From Aquimarina sp. BL5 (GTDB taxonomy: Bacteria; Bacteroidota; Bacteroidia; Flavobacteriales; Flavobacteriaceae), in assembly GCF_003443675.1 (NCBI RefSeq), contig NZ_CP031963.1:5742501-5806500 (forward strand): a stretch of DNA of 64,000 nt, in the 5' to 3' direction. The notes beneath the pieces were generated by a model, which was not told the DNA's origin, searched no databases, and worked only from the letters and a program-made list of their open reading frames with translations. Shown here in pieces: positions 38,463 to 46,287 of the stretch. The position numbers and the translations under genes were made by a program. The first letter of the stretch is position 1. The number at the start of each line of letters is the position of its first letter.

Positions 38463-39353
38463 ATGAAATTTGGCAAAGTAGAACACCCTGAAAGCATAAA
38501 TTTTGTATTACCGAAAGATCATGAGGATACTTTAAGAGTTTTACAAAAAGAAAGAAAAAAGAATTTGTCTGTATATGTAGGATGTGCTAAATGGAATAAA
38601 CAAGATTTAAAAGGTTTTTATCCAAGAGGTACAAAAGATGAATTACATTATTATTCAAGACAGTTTAATTCTATAGAGTTAAATGCTACTTTCTATAGAA
38701 TCTTTTCTGAAGATCAATTTAAGAAATGGTACGATAAAACTCCAGAAGGGTTTAAGTTTTTTCCTAAACTAGTTCAGAATATATCACACCTTAAAAGGTT
38801 AAACGAAGATGTGCAACCTTATGTTGATCAATATCTGTCTAGTGCTATCCATTTAAAGGAGAAATTGGGGACTATTTTTTTACAAATGCATAGTAATTTT
38901 ACTCCTAAGTATTTTGATAGAGTTGTGAATTTTGTAGAAAAGTGGCCTAAGGAATTACGTTTATCAATAGAATTTAGACATACAGATTGGTTTAACGATG
39001 CAATAGTTGCTAATGAACTTTATAATTTATTAGAAAATAATAATATAGCAAATATCATTACGGATTCTGCAGGTAGAAGAGATTTATTACATATGAGGCT
39101 TACTAATAAGGAAGCTTTTATAAGATATGTAGGTGCTAATCACGAAACGGATTATACAAGATTGGACGACTGGGTGAGTCGATTAAAATTCTGGAAAGCA
39201 CAAGGTATAGAAGATATTCATTTTTTTGTACATCAGAATATCGAGCAAGAATCTCCACTATTGTCCAAATATTTTATTGAATTACTTAATAAGGAATTAG
39301 GGACAAGTCTTAATTTACCCAATCATTCATCTGATGGAGCAACCTTATTTTAG
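38463..39353 (+). CDS. DUF72 domain protein (TIM-barrel, YecE-like)
   Basis: The 296 residues follow the DUF72 pattern: VYVGCAKWNKQDLKGFYP, FNSIELNATFYRIFS, FKFFPKLVQNISH, LGTIFLQMHSNFTP, LRLSIEFRHTDWF, and the later HMRLTNKEAFIRYVG with DIHFFVHQNIEQESP. This is a widespread TIM-barrel family without a proven reaction; conserved acidic and His residues suggest an enzyme. It is single, divergent from the LolA-like gene. Confidence 0.88.
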   Translation: MKFGKVEHPESINFVLPKDHEDTLRVLQKERKKNLSVYVGCAKWNKQDLKGFYPRGTKDELHYYSRQFNSIELNATFYRIFSEDQFKKWYDKTPEGFKFFPKLVQNISHLKRLNEDVQPYVDQYLSSAIHLKEKLGTIFLQMHSNFTPKYFDRVVNFVEKWPKELRLSIEFRHTDWFNDAIVANELYNLLENNNIANIITDSAGRRDLLHMRLTNKEAFIRYVGANHETDYTRLDDWVSRLKFWKAQGIEDIHFFVHQNIEQESPLLSKYFIELLNKELGTSLNLPNHSSDGATLF

Positions 39354-39559
39354 TTCAGTTTTTACTTAAAGGATTCATTAAACTTTGATTTTGTAGCTAT
39401 AATCAGTCGCGAATAGTGTTAAAGTTTTAAAATATATTGCACTTAAACCTATTTATGTGTATTTTGCCGATGATTTTAAATAATACGGCCTAAATTTCCG
39501 AAGATTTATTTAAAAACAGGCTTACTTTGAATTTGTATTAACAAGCCAAAAAAATACGT

Positions 39560-39973
39560 ATGACTAAACAACTACACCCCACTTTATTATTAGTTTTTTT
39601 ATTAGTATCCCCTTTATTAATAGCTCAGAAAGAAGATGTTAAGGAAGCTAAAGTCCTGTTTGATAATCAAGTAACAATTTTAGAGATATCAACAAATTTT
39701 GAAATGGACGGTTTTAATAGAAAGAACGTTTTTTCTTACATTTCAAATTTTGAATTGGACTCTCACGATTCCCATAACCATTCCGAACATACTCTGGAAC
39801 AAATCTGTCATATGCATTCTGAGAGTATTTCACTTATTGATATCATTTCGTCTGACGAAGGATCTGACTTTAATTGTTCAGGAGGTTTCTGTATGGATAA
39901 GTCTCATTTTCATAAAAGAGGATTAACCTTAAAAAAACAATTATTTGATTATTTCATGAAAATTTCGTGTTAA
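39560..39973 (+). CDS. Small exported His/Cys-containing protein
   Basis: The 137 residues start with a signal peptide (LLLVFLLVSPLLIAQ). The mature part holds a His-rich stretch HDSHNHSEH, then CHMHSES, and a pair CSGGFC near residue 110 with KSHFH after it; metal binding is plausible. No family is recognised. The gap before it (39354-39559) shows nothing notable. Codon use looks like its neighbours. It could be a small periplasmic metal-handling protein, but this is a guess. Confidence 0.6.
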   Translation: MTKQLHPTLLLVFLLVSPLLIAQKEDVKEAKVLFDNQVTILEISTNFEMDGFNRKNVFSYISNFELDSHDSHNHSEHTLEQICHMHSESISLIDIISSDEGSDFNCSGGFCMDKSHFHKRGLTLKKQLFDYFMKISC

Positions 39974-40010
39974 TACCTTGATGTTTTATATGATGTATTG
40001 ATATATTTAG

Positions 40011-40040
40011 TTGGGCAATGAATATATTCATCTATTTTTG
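40011..40040 (+). promoter_or_regulatory. Promoter of the DEAD-box helicase gene
   Basis: TTG (40011-40013), a 19-base spacer and TATTTTTG (40033-40040) match the Bacteroidetes vegetative promoter, with the ATG 20 bases further on and an A-rich AAGG before it. It is the clearest full promoter in the window. Confidence 0.6.
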
Positions 40041-40060
40041 TACTCTAAAACAAAATAAGG

Positions 40061-41170
40061 ATGAAATTTTCAGAATTAGGTGTTCCTAAAGATCTAAATA
40101 AAGGTCTAAAAGAAATGGGAATTACTATCCCTACCAAAATTCAAGAACAAACATTACCTGTTCTTATCAATAATCAAATAGATTTTATAGGTAAAGCTCA
40201 GACAGGTACAGGAAAGACAGCTGCTTTTGGTATTCCTTTATTAACAGCTATTGATCCTAAAAAGAAAGAAGTTCAGGCCTTAGTATTGGCTCCCACCAGA
40301 GAATTAGGACAACAAATTGCGAAACAACTATTTAAGTTCACTAAGTATACAGATAAAATTTTTACGGAATCCGTTTACGGAGGAGAAAAGATCGAAATAC
40401 AACTCTCAAGATTAAAAAGACCTACGCATATAATTGTAGCGACTCCAGGTAGGCTTATAGATCTAATAGAAAGAAAAGCAGTTGATATCTCTAAAATCAA
40501 GACCATTGTTATGGATGAAGCTGATGAGATGTTGAGTATGGGATTTAAAAAAGATCTCACAACAATTTTAAGCAAAACTAAAGGTCGACGAAATGTTTGG
40601 CTGTTCTCGGCTACTATACCATCTGCCCTCAATGAAATTATTAATTCTTATGTAGATAAAAATGCGGTACGAGTATCCGTAGACAAAAACGATGCTGTTA
40701 ATAAAGGGATTGAACATCAATTTGTTGTTGGAGAAGAAGTAAATAAATTAGATACATTAACCTATTTTCTTAAATCTCAAAAAAATCAAAGAGGTATCAT
40801 TTTTACAAAAACTAAAGCGGCAGCACGCAAATTGTCGAAGCAACTTATTGCAAAAAATCACGAGGTAGGTTTGCTAGAAGGTGATATGATTCAGAAAGAT
40901 AGAGATAAGGTAATGCGTGCCTTCAAAAAAGGTTCTCTTGGTTTATTGGTTTCAACAGATGTTGCTGCTAGAGGAATTGACGTAGCCGATTTAGCGTTTG
41001 TAGTTCATTTTCAATTACCAGATCAAATAGAGTATTATACACATCGAAGTGGTAGAACGGCAAGAGCTGGAAAAACAGGGGTCTCATTAGCATTAATAGT
41101 TAAGCAAGAATTAAGAGTGATTAGAGATCTGGAAAAACAACTCGGAATTAGATTTTCTCAGATTCGATAA
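40061..41170 (+). CDS. DEAD-box ATP-dependent RNA helicase (minimal form)
   Basis: The 369 residues contain all core motifs: Q motif (PTKIQEQTLP), I (AQTGTGKT), Ia (PTRELGQQ), Ib (TPGRLIDL), II (DEAD), III (SAT), IV to VI (IIFTKTKAAA, STDVAARGIDV, HRSGRTARAGKTG). There is almost no C-terminal extension after motif VI, so specificity must come from the core. RhlE-like subfamily by similarity. It unwinds RNA, perhaps in ribosome assembly or decay. It is a single gene. Confidence 0.93.
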   Translation: MKFSELGVPKDLNKGLKEMGITIPTKIQEQTLPVLINNQIDFIGKAQTGTGKTAAFGIPLLTAIDPKKKEVQALVLAPTRELGQQIAKQLFKFTKYTDKIFTESVYGGEKIEIQLSRLKRPTHIIVATPGRLIDLIERKAVDISKIKTIVMDEADEMLSMGFKKDLTTILSKTKGRRNVWLFSATIPSALNEIINSYVDKNAVRVSVDKNDAVNKGIEHQFVVGEEVNKLDTLTYFLKSQKNQRGIIFTKTKAAARKLSKQLIAKNHEVGLLEGDMIQKDRDKVMRAFKKGSLGLLVSTDVAARGIDVADLAFVVHFQLPDQIEYYTHRSGRTARAGKTGVSLALIVKQELRVIRDLEKQLGIRFSQIR

Positions 41171-41296
41171 GCTAAACGAATTAATTGTTTTTGATGTTGT
41201 AAGATGACAATTTATATTGTCGGATTTCAGATTCCATCAGAAATTAAAATAGGATGTATATTTCATATTCAAAACTACCTGAAAACAGGGGGTATG

Positions 41297-41319
41297 TTTT
41301 ACCTAAAAACTAGGTAAAA
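41297..41319. promoter_or_regulatory. Perfect inverted repeat, candidate operator of the tss operon
   Basis: TTTTACCTA-AAAAC-TAGGTAAAA is a perfect repeat with 9-bp arms and a 5-base spacer. It is centred near 41308, about 42 bases before the transcription start predicted from the -7 box at 41338. No terminator-like T-run follows, so a protein-binding site is more likely than a terminator of the helicase gene, though it lies 127 bases after that gene's stop. Confidence 0.5.
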
Positions 41320-41337
41320 AGATTAGGGAAAATAGTA

Positions 41338-41345
41338 TACTTTTG
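41338..41345 (+). promoter_or_regulatory. Candidate -7 element of the tssHBC operon
   Basis: TACTTTTG matches TAnnTTTG; the place where a -33 TTTG should be is occupied by the end of the inverted repeat and lacks it. The implied leader is about 135 bases. Confidence 0.45.
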
Positions 41346-41483
41346 ATTTCGGAAAGTATATTTTATACAACAATTAGATGAAAAGCTAAGGGATATCGAA
41401 AAAAATCAAGTTTTATTTCGAGCTAACCTATATTTTTTTGCTAATTATTAGGTTATTTATTTACTTTACGAAAAACCAACTTC

Positions 41484-43964
41484 ATGCAAATTTTAGACTA
41501 TACATTATCACCAAAAGTGAATAATGCTATTCATATAGCACAATCTATTGCTAAAGAGTATCATAATGATCAGTATAATGCTGCTCATTTATTAAAAGCT
41601 CTTTTGCATAAAGATGTAGGATTAAAGGACTTTTTTAACCAAATTGACGGAGATATCTATTATTATGAAGAATGGTCCGAAGTTAGAATAGAGGCCTTAC
41701 CTAGGGTAGTTAATATTTCTGATGCAATTCCCGGAGATAAATCTGTTGAAGCTGTATTTAATGAAGCGGATACATTGAAGCTTAAATTAGGAGAAGATGA
41801 GATTACACCAAAAGCTGTACTAATAGCGCTATGTACACCTGGAGTTGGATTCTCTTACGAACAGCTTAAAACATTACCTCTTAAAGCTGATGAGGTTTTA
41901 ATTGCAGCAACACAAGGTAAAACGGTGGCCGGAAAAACTAGTGCTACTAAAAGTGGAGTAACAAGTTCTACTGGGCAGAAAAGTGATGCTGGAATTCTGG
42001 ACGAGTATTGTTTTGATAAAACTTTTGCTGCTAAAAACAAGCAGTTAGATGATGTTTTTGGTAGAGATGGAGAAATAAAGATGATTACTGAGATATTAGG
42101 AAGACATTCTAAACCTAATGTTCTTATTACTGGTGAACCAGGTGTCGGAAAAACAGTTCTGTTAGATGGTTTTTCTGAAGCTGTGGTTAATGGTAATGTG
42201 CCAGAGTCATTAAAAGATGCTCAGATCTATGAGTTGGATTTTATAAACCTTGTTTCAGGAGCAAGTTATAAAAGTGAAGTAGAGGATCGGTTTAAAAAGA
42301 TTTTAGTAGCGCTAAAAGAATTTGATAAGCCTGTTTTACTAATTGATGAAATAAATAATCTTACCGATAAGAATAGTGGTAATCAGGGATTAGTAAATAT
42401 TTTAAAATCGGAGTTGGCTAAAGGTGAAGTAACTTTTATAGCCACAGCTACCAATGACGCATATCGTAAACATGTAGAAACTGACGAAGGACTTACAAGA
42501 AGATTCGAGATTGTTGCTCTTGACGAACCTTCGGAAGAAGATACACTTACAATGATTTCTAATACTATAGATAAATATAAAAATCATCATAGCCTAGATG
42601 TTATTGATGAAACAATTGCAGAGGCGATACGGCTTTCTAAACGTTTTAATAAAGATAGAAGTCTTCCTGATGCAGCTATTGACTTATTAGATAGAACAAT
42701 GTCTGCTTCTCGATATATGATAGAAACGACGGCTAATAATGTTGAAACATTATTAAAAGAAGTAAAAGAAATAGGAGAAAAGGAGTTAGAAGAAACAGAA
42801 AAAGTTAGTTCAGTAAGTTGGATATATAATAATCTCAAAAGCAAGTTTAGTTATTTGTTATTTAATGAATTGGGGGAAGATGAAATGGTTCTTGGAGAGG
42901 AAACTTTTGATAATTATAAAACAAAAATTGTTGCTATTTTAGACCAGTTTTTTAAGAAAGCTTCAGAAGAGAAAACGTTTATTAATAAAAATGATGTTTC
43001 TGCAACTATAGCGAATAAAACAGGGATTCCGGTAGGAAAACTTCAGGCAGATGAAAAAGAAAGATTGTTGAATATGGAAGATCATCTTAAGAAAAGAGTG
43101 ATTGGACAAGATCATGCGATTAAGACAATTTCTGAAGCGGTATTAGAATCCAGATCAGGTTTGAGCAAACCTGGTTTACCTACAGGATCTTTCTTTTTTA
43201 CGGGCCCAACTGGTACAGGTAAAACGGAGTTAGCAAAATCTCTAGCGGAGTTTTTGTTTCAGACCGAAGATGCTATCATTAGATTCGATATGTCAGAGTT
43301 TAAAGAAGAACATTCTGCGGCGTTACTATATGGGGCGCCTCCAGGGTATGTCGGTTATGAAGAAGGAGGTTTATTAGTTAATAAAATAAGACAAAAACCA
43401 TATTCAATAGTGCTTTTTGATGAAATAGAGAAAGCACACCCTTCAGTGTTTGATATTTTCCTTCAGATTTTAGATGAAGGAAAACTAAACGATAGACTTG
43501 GGAAAACTGGAGATTTCTCTAACGCTGTAATTTTATTTACTTCTAATATTGGTAGTGAACATGTTGTAAAATCGTTTACAGATGGGGAAATTCCTAAATC
43601 CTCTGATCTTTTGGAACTTATGGGGAGACATTTTAGACCGGAGTTTTTAGGACGACTTACCGAAATTGTTCCGTTTGCTCCGATAACAAAGGATAACGTA
43701 ATTAAGATCTTTAATATTCAACTAAAAGATTTACTCAAAGCATTAAATAAGCAAGAAGTAACTCTAGAGTTGACTGAAGCGGCTCAGGAATATCTTGCAT
43801 ATAAGGGATTTACCCCCAAGTATGGGGCAAGACCTTTACGTGGAGTCATTAGAACTGATTTGAGAGGTCCTTTGTCTAAGATGTTGATTACAGGTAAGAT
43901 AGGTAAAGGGAGTAAGGTGAGTCTTGATGTAAAAGATGAAAAAATGCAGTGGTCATACGAATAA
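41484..43964 (+). CDS. tssH: Type VI secretion AAA+ ATPase TssH (ClpV)
   Basis: The 826 residues have a ClpB/ClpV layout: Clp N-domain (residues 1-150, NDQYNAAHLLKALLH), a Ser/Thr/Gly linker, AAA+ 1 with Walker A GEPGVGKTV (about 217) and Walker B VLLIDEINNL, a middle domain, and AAA+ 2 with Walker A GPTGTGKT (about 574), the [19 protein letters not shown] pore loop and GARPLRGVIR. It differs from the true ClpC in this window in the N-domain and the missing UVR. It disassembles contracted TssB/TssC sheath using ATP. The next two genes encode those sheath proteins, which fixes the role. Confidence 0.88.
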   Translation: MQILDYTLSPKVNNAIHIAQSIAKEYHNDQYNAAHLLKALLHKDVGLKDFFNQIDGDIYYYEEWSEVRIEALPRVVNISDAIPGDKSVEAVFNEADTLKLKLGEDEITPKAVLIALCTPGVGFSYEQLKTLPLKADEVLIAATQGKTVAGKTSATKSGVTSSTGQKSDAGILDEYCFDKTFAAKNKQLDDVFGRDGEIKMITEILGRHSKPNVLITGEPGVGKTVLLDGFSEAVVNGNVPESLKDAQIYELDFINLVSGASYKSEVEDRFKKILVALKEFDKPVLLIDEINNLTDKNSGNQGLVNILKSELAKGEVTFIATATNDAYRKHVETDEGLTRRFEIVALDEPSEEDTLTMISNTIDKYKNHHSLDVIDETIAEAIRLSKRFNKDRSLPDAAIDLLDRTMSASRYMIETTANNVETLLKEVKEIGEKELEETEKVSSVSWIYNNLKSKFSYLLFNELGEDEMVLGEETFDNYKTKIVAILDQFFKKASEEKTFINKNDVSATIANKTGIPVGKLQADEKERLLNMEDHLKKRVIGQDHAIKTISEAVLESRSGLSKPGLPTGSFFFTGPTGTGKTELAKSLAEFLFQTEDAIIRFDMSEFKEEHSAALLYGAPPGYVGYEEGGLLVNKIRQKPYSIVLFDEIEKAHPSVFDIFLQILDEGKLNDRLGKTGDFSNAVILFTSNIGSEHVVKSFTDGEIPKSSDLLELMGRHFRPEFLGRLTEIVPFAPITKDNVIKIFNIQLKDLLKALNKQEVTLELTEAAQEYLAYKGFTPKYGARPLRGVIRTDLRGPLSKMLITGKIGKGSKVSLDVKDEKMQWSYE

Positions 43965-44028
43965 AGACCGTATCCTGCGATAAAATTAGTATATTTATAA
44001 TTCACAATCATTATTAAGATAAGAAAGT

Positions 44029-44478
44029 ATGAGCAACAACACATATGGATTAGGAGGAACAGAGGTTAAAACCGATGCTAGTGAAGCTATATTGGAAATC
44101 GGACAAAATAAAACACTTCTTGTTCAGAAATTAACACAGGATCAGCCAATTAAGCCACAGATAGTAAATGGTTTGACATCTATTGATCACGTATTTGAAA
44201 ATTATAAGCCTGAAGTAGATGTAGAATTCGAAGATGCGGATGGAGTAGAAAGTAAAGAAACGTTAAAGTTTAGCCATTTAGGTAATTTTGGAAAAAAAGG
44301 GATTATAAATCAAAGTAAGTTCTTAAATGATTTAGATACAGAAAAAGATCAGTATCTTAAAGTTGTAAAACAACTTAAATCAAATAAGATCTTAAAAACT
44401 GCTTTGGCAGATCCAGATGCTAAACAGGCATTGATTAGATCTATAGAATCATTATTGGCAGAATTACAACAAGGTTAA
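44029..44478 (+). CDS. tssB: Type VI secretion contractile sheath small subunit TssB
   Basis: The 149 residues contain the TssB patterns: LVQKLTQDQPIKPQIVNGLT, VDVEFEDADGVESKETLKF, HLGNFGKKGI and the helical C-terminus LKTALADPDAKQALIRSIES. With TssC it forms the tail-sheath-like helical tube around Hcp. It lies 64 bases after tssH and 20 before tssC in one operon. The sequence form is that of Bacteroidetes subtype iii systems. Confidence 0.88.
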   Translation: MSNNTYGLGGTEVKTDASEAILEIGQNKTLLVQKLTQDQPIKPQIVNGLTSIDHVFENYKPEVDVEFEDADGVESKETLKFSHLGNFGKKGIINQSKFLNDLDTEKDQYLKVVKQLKSNKILKTALADPDAKQALIRSIESLLAELQQG

Positions 44479-44498
44479 AAGATAAAGACATAAAGTAC

Positions 44499-45851
44499 AT
44501 GGCAGCAGGAAAACAAGCTCAAGAGAGTGTTAAAATAGAAAATCCAGCAAAGGAGCTAAAAATAAATGAAGAGAAATTAGCCAAATATGGTGGTTTTGAT
44601 CTTTTAGAAGCGTGTATAGATGACGTTCAGAACATGAATCCTGATCGTAAAGCACGTAAAAAGATTTTTCTTACGGAATCAACTAAAAAATTAGAGAGAG
44701 CTAAACTCGAAAAGACATTAGAGATTTGGAGAGATGTTTTATCATCATCTGATGATATTTCGGAAATGGTTGAAGAATCTGAAAAGCGTTCGGAAATCGC
44801 TGGTAAATCTTTAGAAAAAAACTTAGGAGCAGCACTGGAGCAAACAAGAGAATTGGAGCAATCTTATAGATCAGTTGCATTATTCTTCAAGAATACAGAG
44901 TCTCAAAAAGTTAAAAATATTAATATCATGAATGCTGAACTTGAGCAGTTAAAGGATCTTGATAATACTAGATTTATTGATGCTATTCAAGAAGAGCTAG
45001 TACAAGGATATGACCGTTTAGATTTAAGAGATAACTACGGTATTTTAGTAATACCTGGATATCTTGGTTCTAACAAAGTAGTAGAAAAATGGGCTAAAAT
45101 AGCTCACGAAAATAAGGTAATGATGATTACCGATTTTGAACATCTTGATGAACCAGATGATGTTATGGAAATGTTTGAAGCTGCTAACCTTACAGGTGGT
45201 GATAAGTATAGATCCAATGTGATGATGGCTTGTAACTGGTTAGTAGGAAGAGGAAAGCATGATGAAGTTGGAGAAGAAGATGATCTTTTTGTACCGCCAT
45301 CAAGTGCATTAGCCGGGCAGGTATATAGAACGTTGATGTCTCAGGTTGCTGCAGGTAAGAAACATGGTGGAATTAATGAAGTGGATGGAGTTCGATTTGA
45401 TCTAAAGAAAAGTGAAATCGCTCAGTTAGAAAAACTCGGATTAGTACCTATGGTTAATGAGTATGGAAAGGTGATGGCCTTTTCTGCAAAAACCTTGTTT
45501 AATGGGGATAACCTAGGATTACAAACGTATTCTGTAGTTAGGGTATTTGATTATGTTACCAAGGTACTTATGGACTTCTTGAATAGAAGAGCATTCGAAA
45601 ACTTTAATGCCAGAACTCGTAAAGAACTGATGGGACAAATTGTTAAGTTCCTAGATGAAATTACCGGTCCAGATCAATTAATCGAAGATTTTTCTATTAA
45701 ACGTTTTGAGCAAGATCCAAATCAAAAGGATAGAGTATATCTTGATATACATATGAAACCTTATTTTCCGGCAAAAAACTTTATGATTAAGATGGATGGT
45801 CAAAAAGGAGATGATGGAACTGACTGGGATTCTGATTATGAACAACAATAA
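44499..45851 (+). CDS. tssC: Type VI secretion contractile sheath large subunit TssC
   Basis: The 450 residues match the Bacteroidetes TssC (DUF5458) form: ELEQLKDLDNTRFIDAI, YGILVIPGYLGSNKVVEKW, ACNWLVGRGKHDEVGEEDDL, SALAGQVYRTLMSQVAAGK and YLDIHMKPYFPAKNFMIKM. The conserved AG-Y segment and C-terminal strand join neighbouring sheath subunits. It ends the tssHBC operon, followed by a strong terminator. Baseplate and membrane genes do not follow, so the system is split over several loci. Confidence 0.9.
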   Translation: MAAGKQAQESVKIENPAKELKINEEKLAKYGGFDLLEACIDDVQNMNPDRKARKKIFLTESTKKLERAKLEKTLEIWRDVLSSSDDISEMVEESEKRSEIAGKSLEKNLGAALEQTRELEQSYRSVALFFKNTESQKVKNINIMNAELEQLKDLDNTRFIDAIQEELVQGYDRLDLRDNYGILVIPGYLGSNKVVEKWAKIAHENKVMMITDFEHLDEPDDVMEMFEAANLTGGDKYRSNVMMACNWLVGRGKHDEVGEEDDLFVPPSSALAGQVYRTLMSQVAAGKKHGGINEVDGVRFDLKKSEIAQLEKLGLVPMVNEYGKVMAFSAKTLFNGDNLGLQTYSVVRVFDYVTKVLMDFLNRRAFENFNARTRKELMGQIVKFLDEITGPDQLIEDFSIKRFEQDPNQKDRVYLDIHMKPYFPAKNFMIKMDGQKGDDGTDWDSDYEQQ

Positions 45852-45876
45852 AAAAATACAAATAAATAGTATTTAT

Positions 45877-45914
45877 AAAAAGGTGAGTGTTTGTTTTTAA
45901 CGCTCACCTTTTTT
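45877..45914. terminator. Terminator of the tssHBC operon
   Basis: AAAAGGTGAGTGTT pairs with AACGCTCACCTTTT (one G-T pair) around a T-rich loop; a T-run follows. It also faces the convergent response regulator gene. Confidence 0.8.
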
Positions 45915-45921
45915 AATTTAT

Positions 45922-46287
45922 TTACGAAGATACGTTAGAGATAGCAGATAAAAGTTTTTCGAAATTGACAGGCTTCGAAAAGTATTTATCAAATCCAATT
46001 TTAATGAATTTCTGAGCGTCACCAGGCATTGCGTAAGCCGTCACGGCATATATAGGAATGTTTTTTAATATGTCTAATTTCTTAAGACGCTTTAATAATT
46101 CACATCCATCCATTTGGTTTAACCCAAGATTGATATCTACCAAAATTAAATCAGGGGACGATTCTTTAACTATTTTTAGAGCAGTTGGACCATTCTCTGC
46201 AATTATGACATTGGATACATTTTTAGATAGCATCTTATTCATAACCATAGCGTTTATCTTATTATCTTCTACGTAAAGTATATTCAT
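45922..46287 (-). CDS. Single-domain response regulator (CheY-like)
   Basis: The 121 residues consist of one receiver domain: acidic pocket ILYVEDNKINAMV, the phospho-Asp in DLILVDINLG (about residue 51), the switch residue in IYAVTAYAMPGDA and the Lys in KYFSKPVNFEKL. There is no output domain. It overlaps the kinase gene by 4 bases (ATGA), so it is the kinase's direct partner. The target is unknown; its place between the two T6SS operons makes a link possible but unproven. Confidence 0.92.
   Translation of the reverse strand: MNILYVEDNKINAMVMNKMLSKNVSNVIIAENGPTALKIVKESSPDLILVDINLGLNQMDGCELLKRLKKLDILKNIPIYAVTAYAMPGDAQKFIKIGFDKYFSKPVNFEKLLSAISNVSS

Noticed and set aside
41297..41319. Inverted repeat as the terminator of the helicase gene
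   Set aside because: It lies 127 bases past the stop and has no T-run after the second arm, and its position relative to the -7 box fits an operator better.
41484..43964. Calling this gene clpB
   Set aside because: The N-domain and linker are divergent from ClpB chaperones and the gene is directly followed by tssB and tssC; the TssH role is better supported.
41484..45851. An extracellular contractile injection system (phage-tail-like) instead of T6SS
   Set aside because: A ClpV-type sheath recycling ATPase beside tssB/tssC, and a PAAR-like/Rhs effector with VgrG and immunity genes nearby, fit T6SS subtype iii better.
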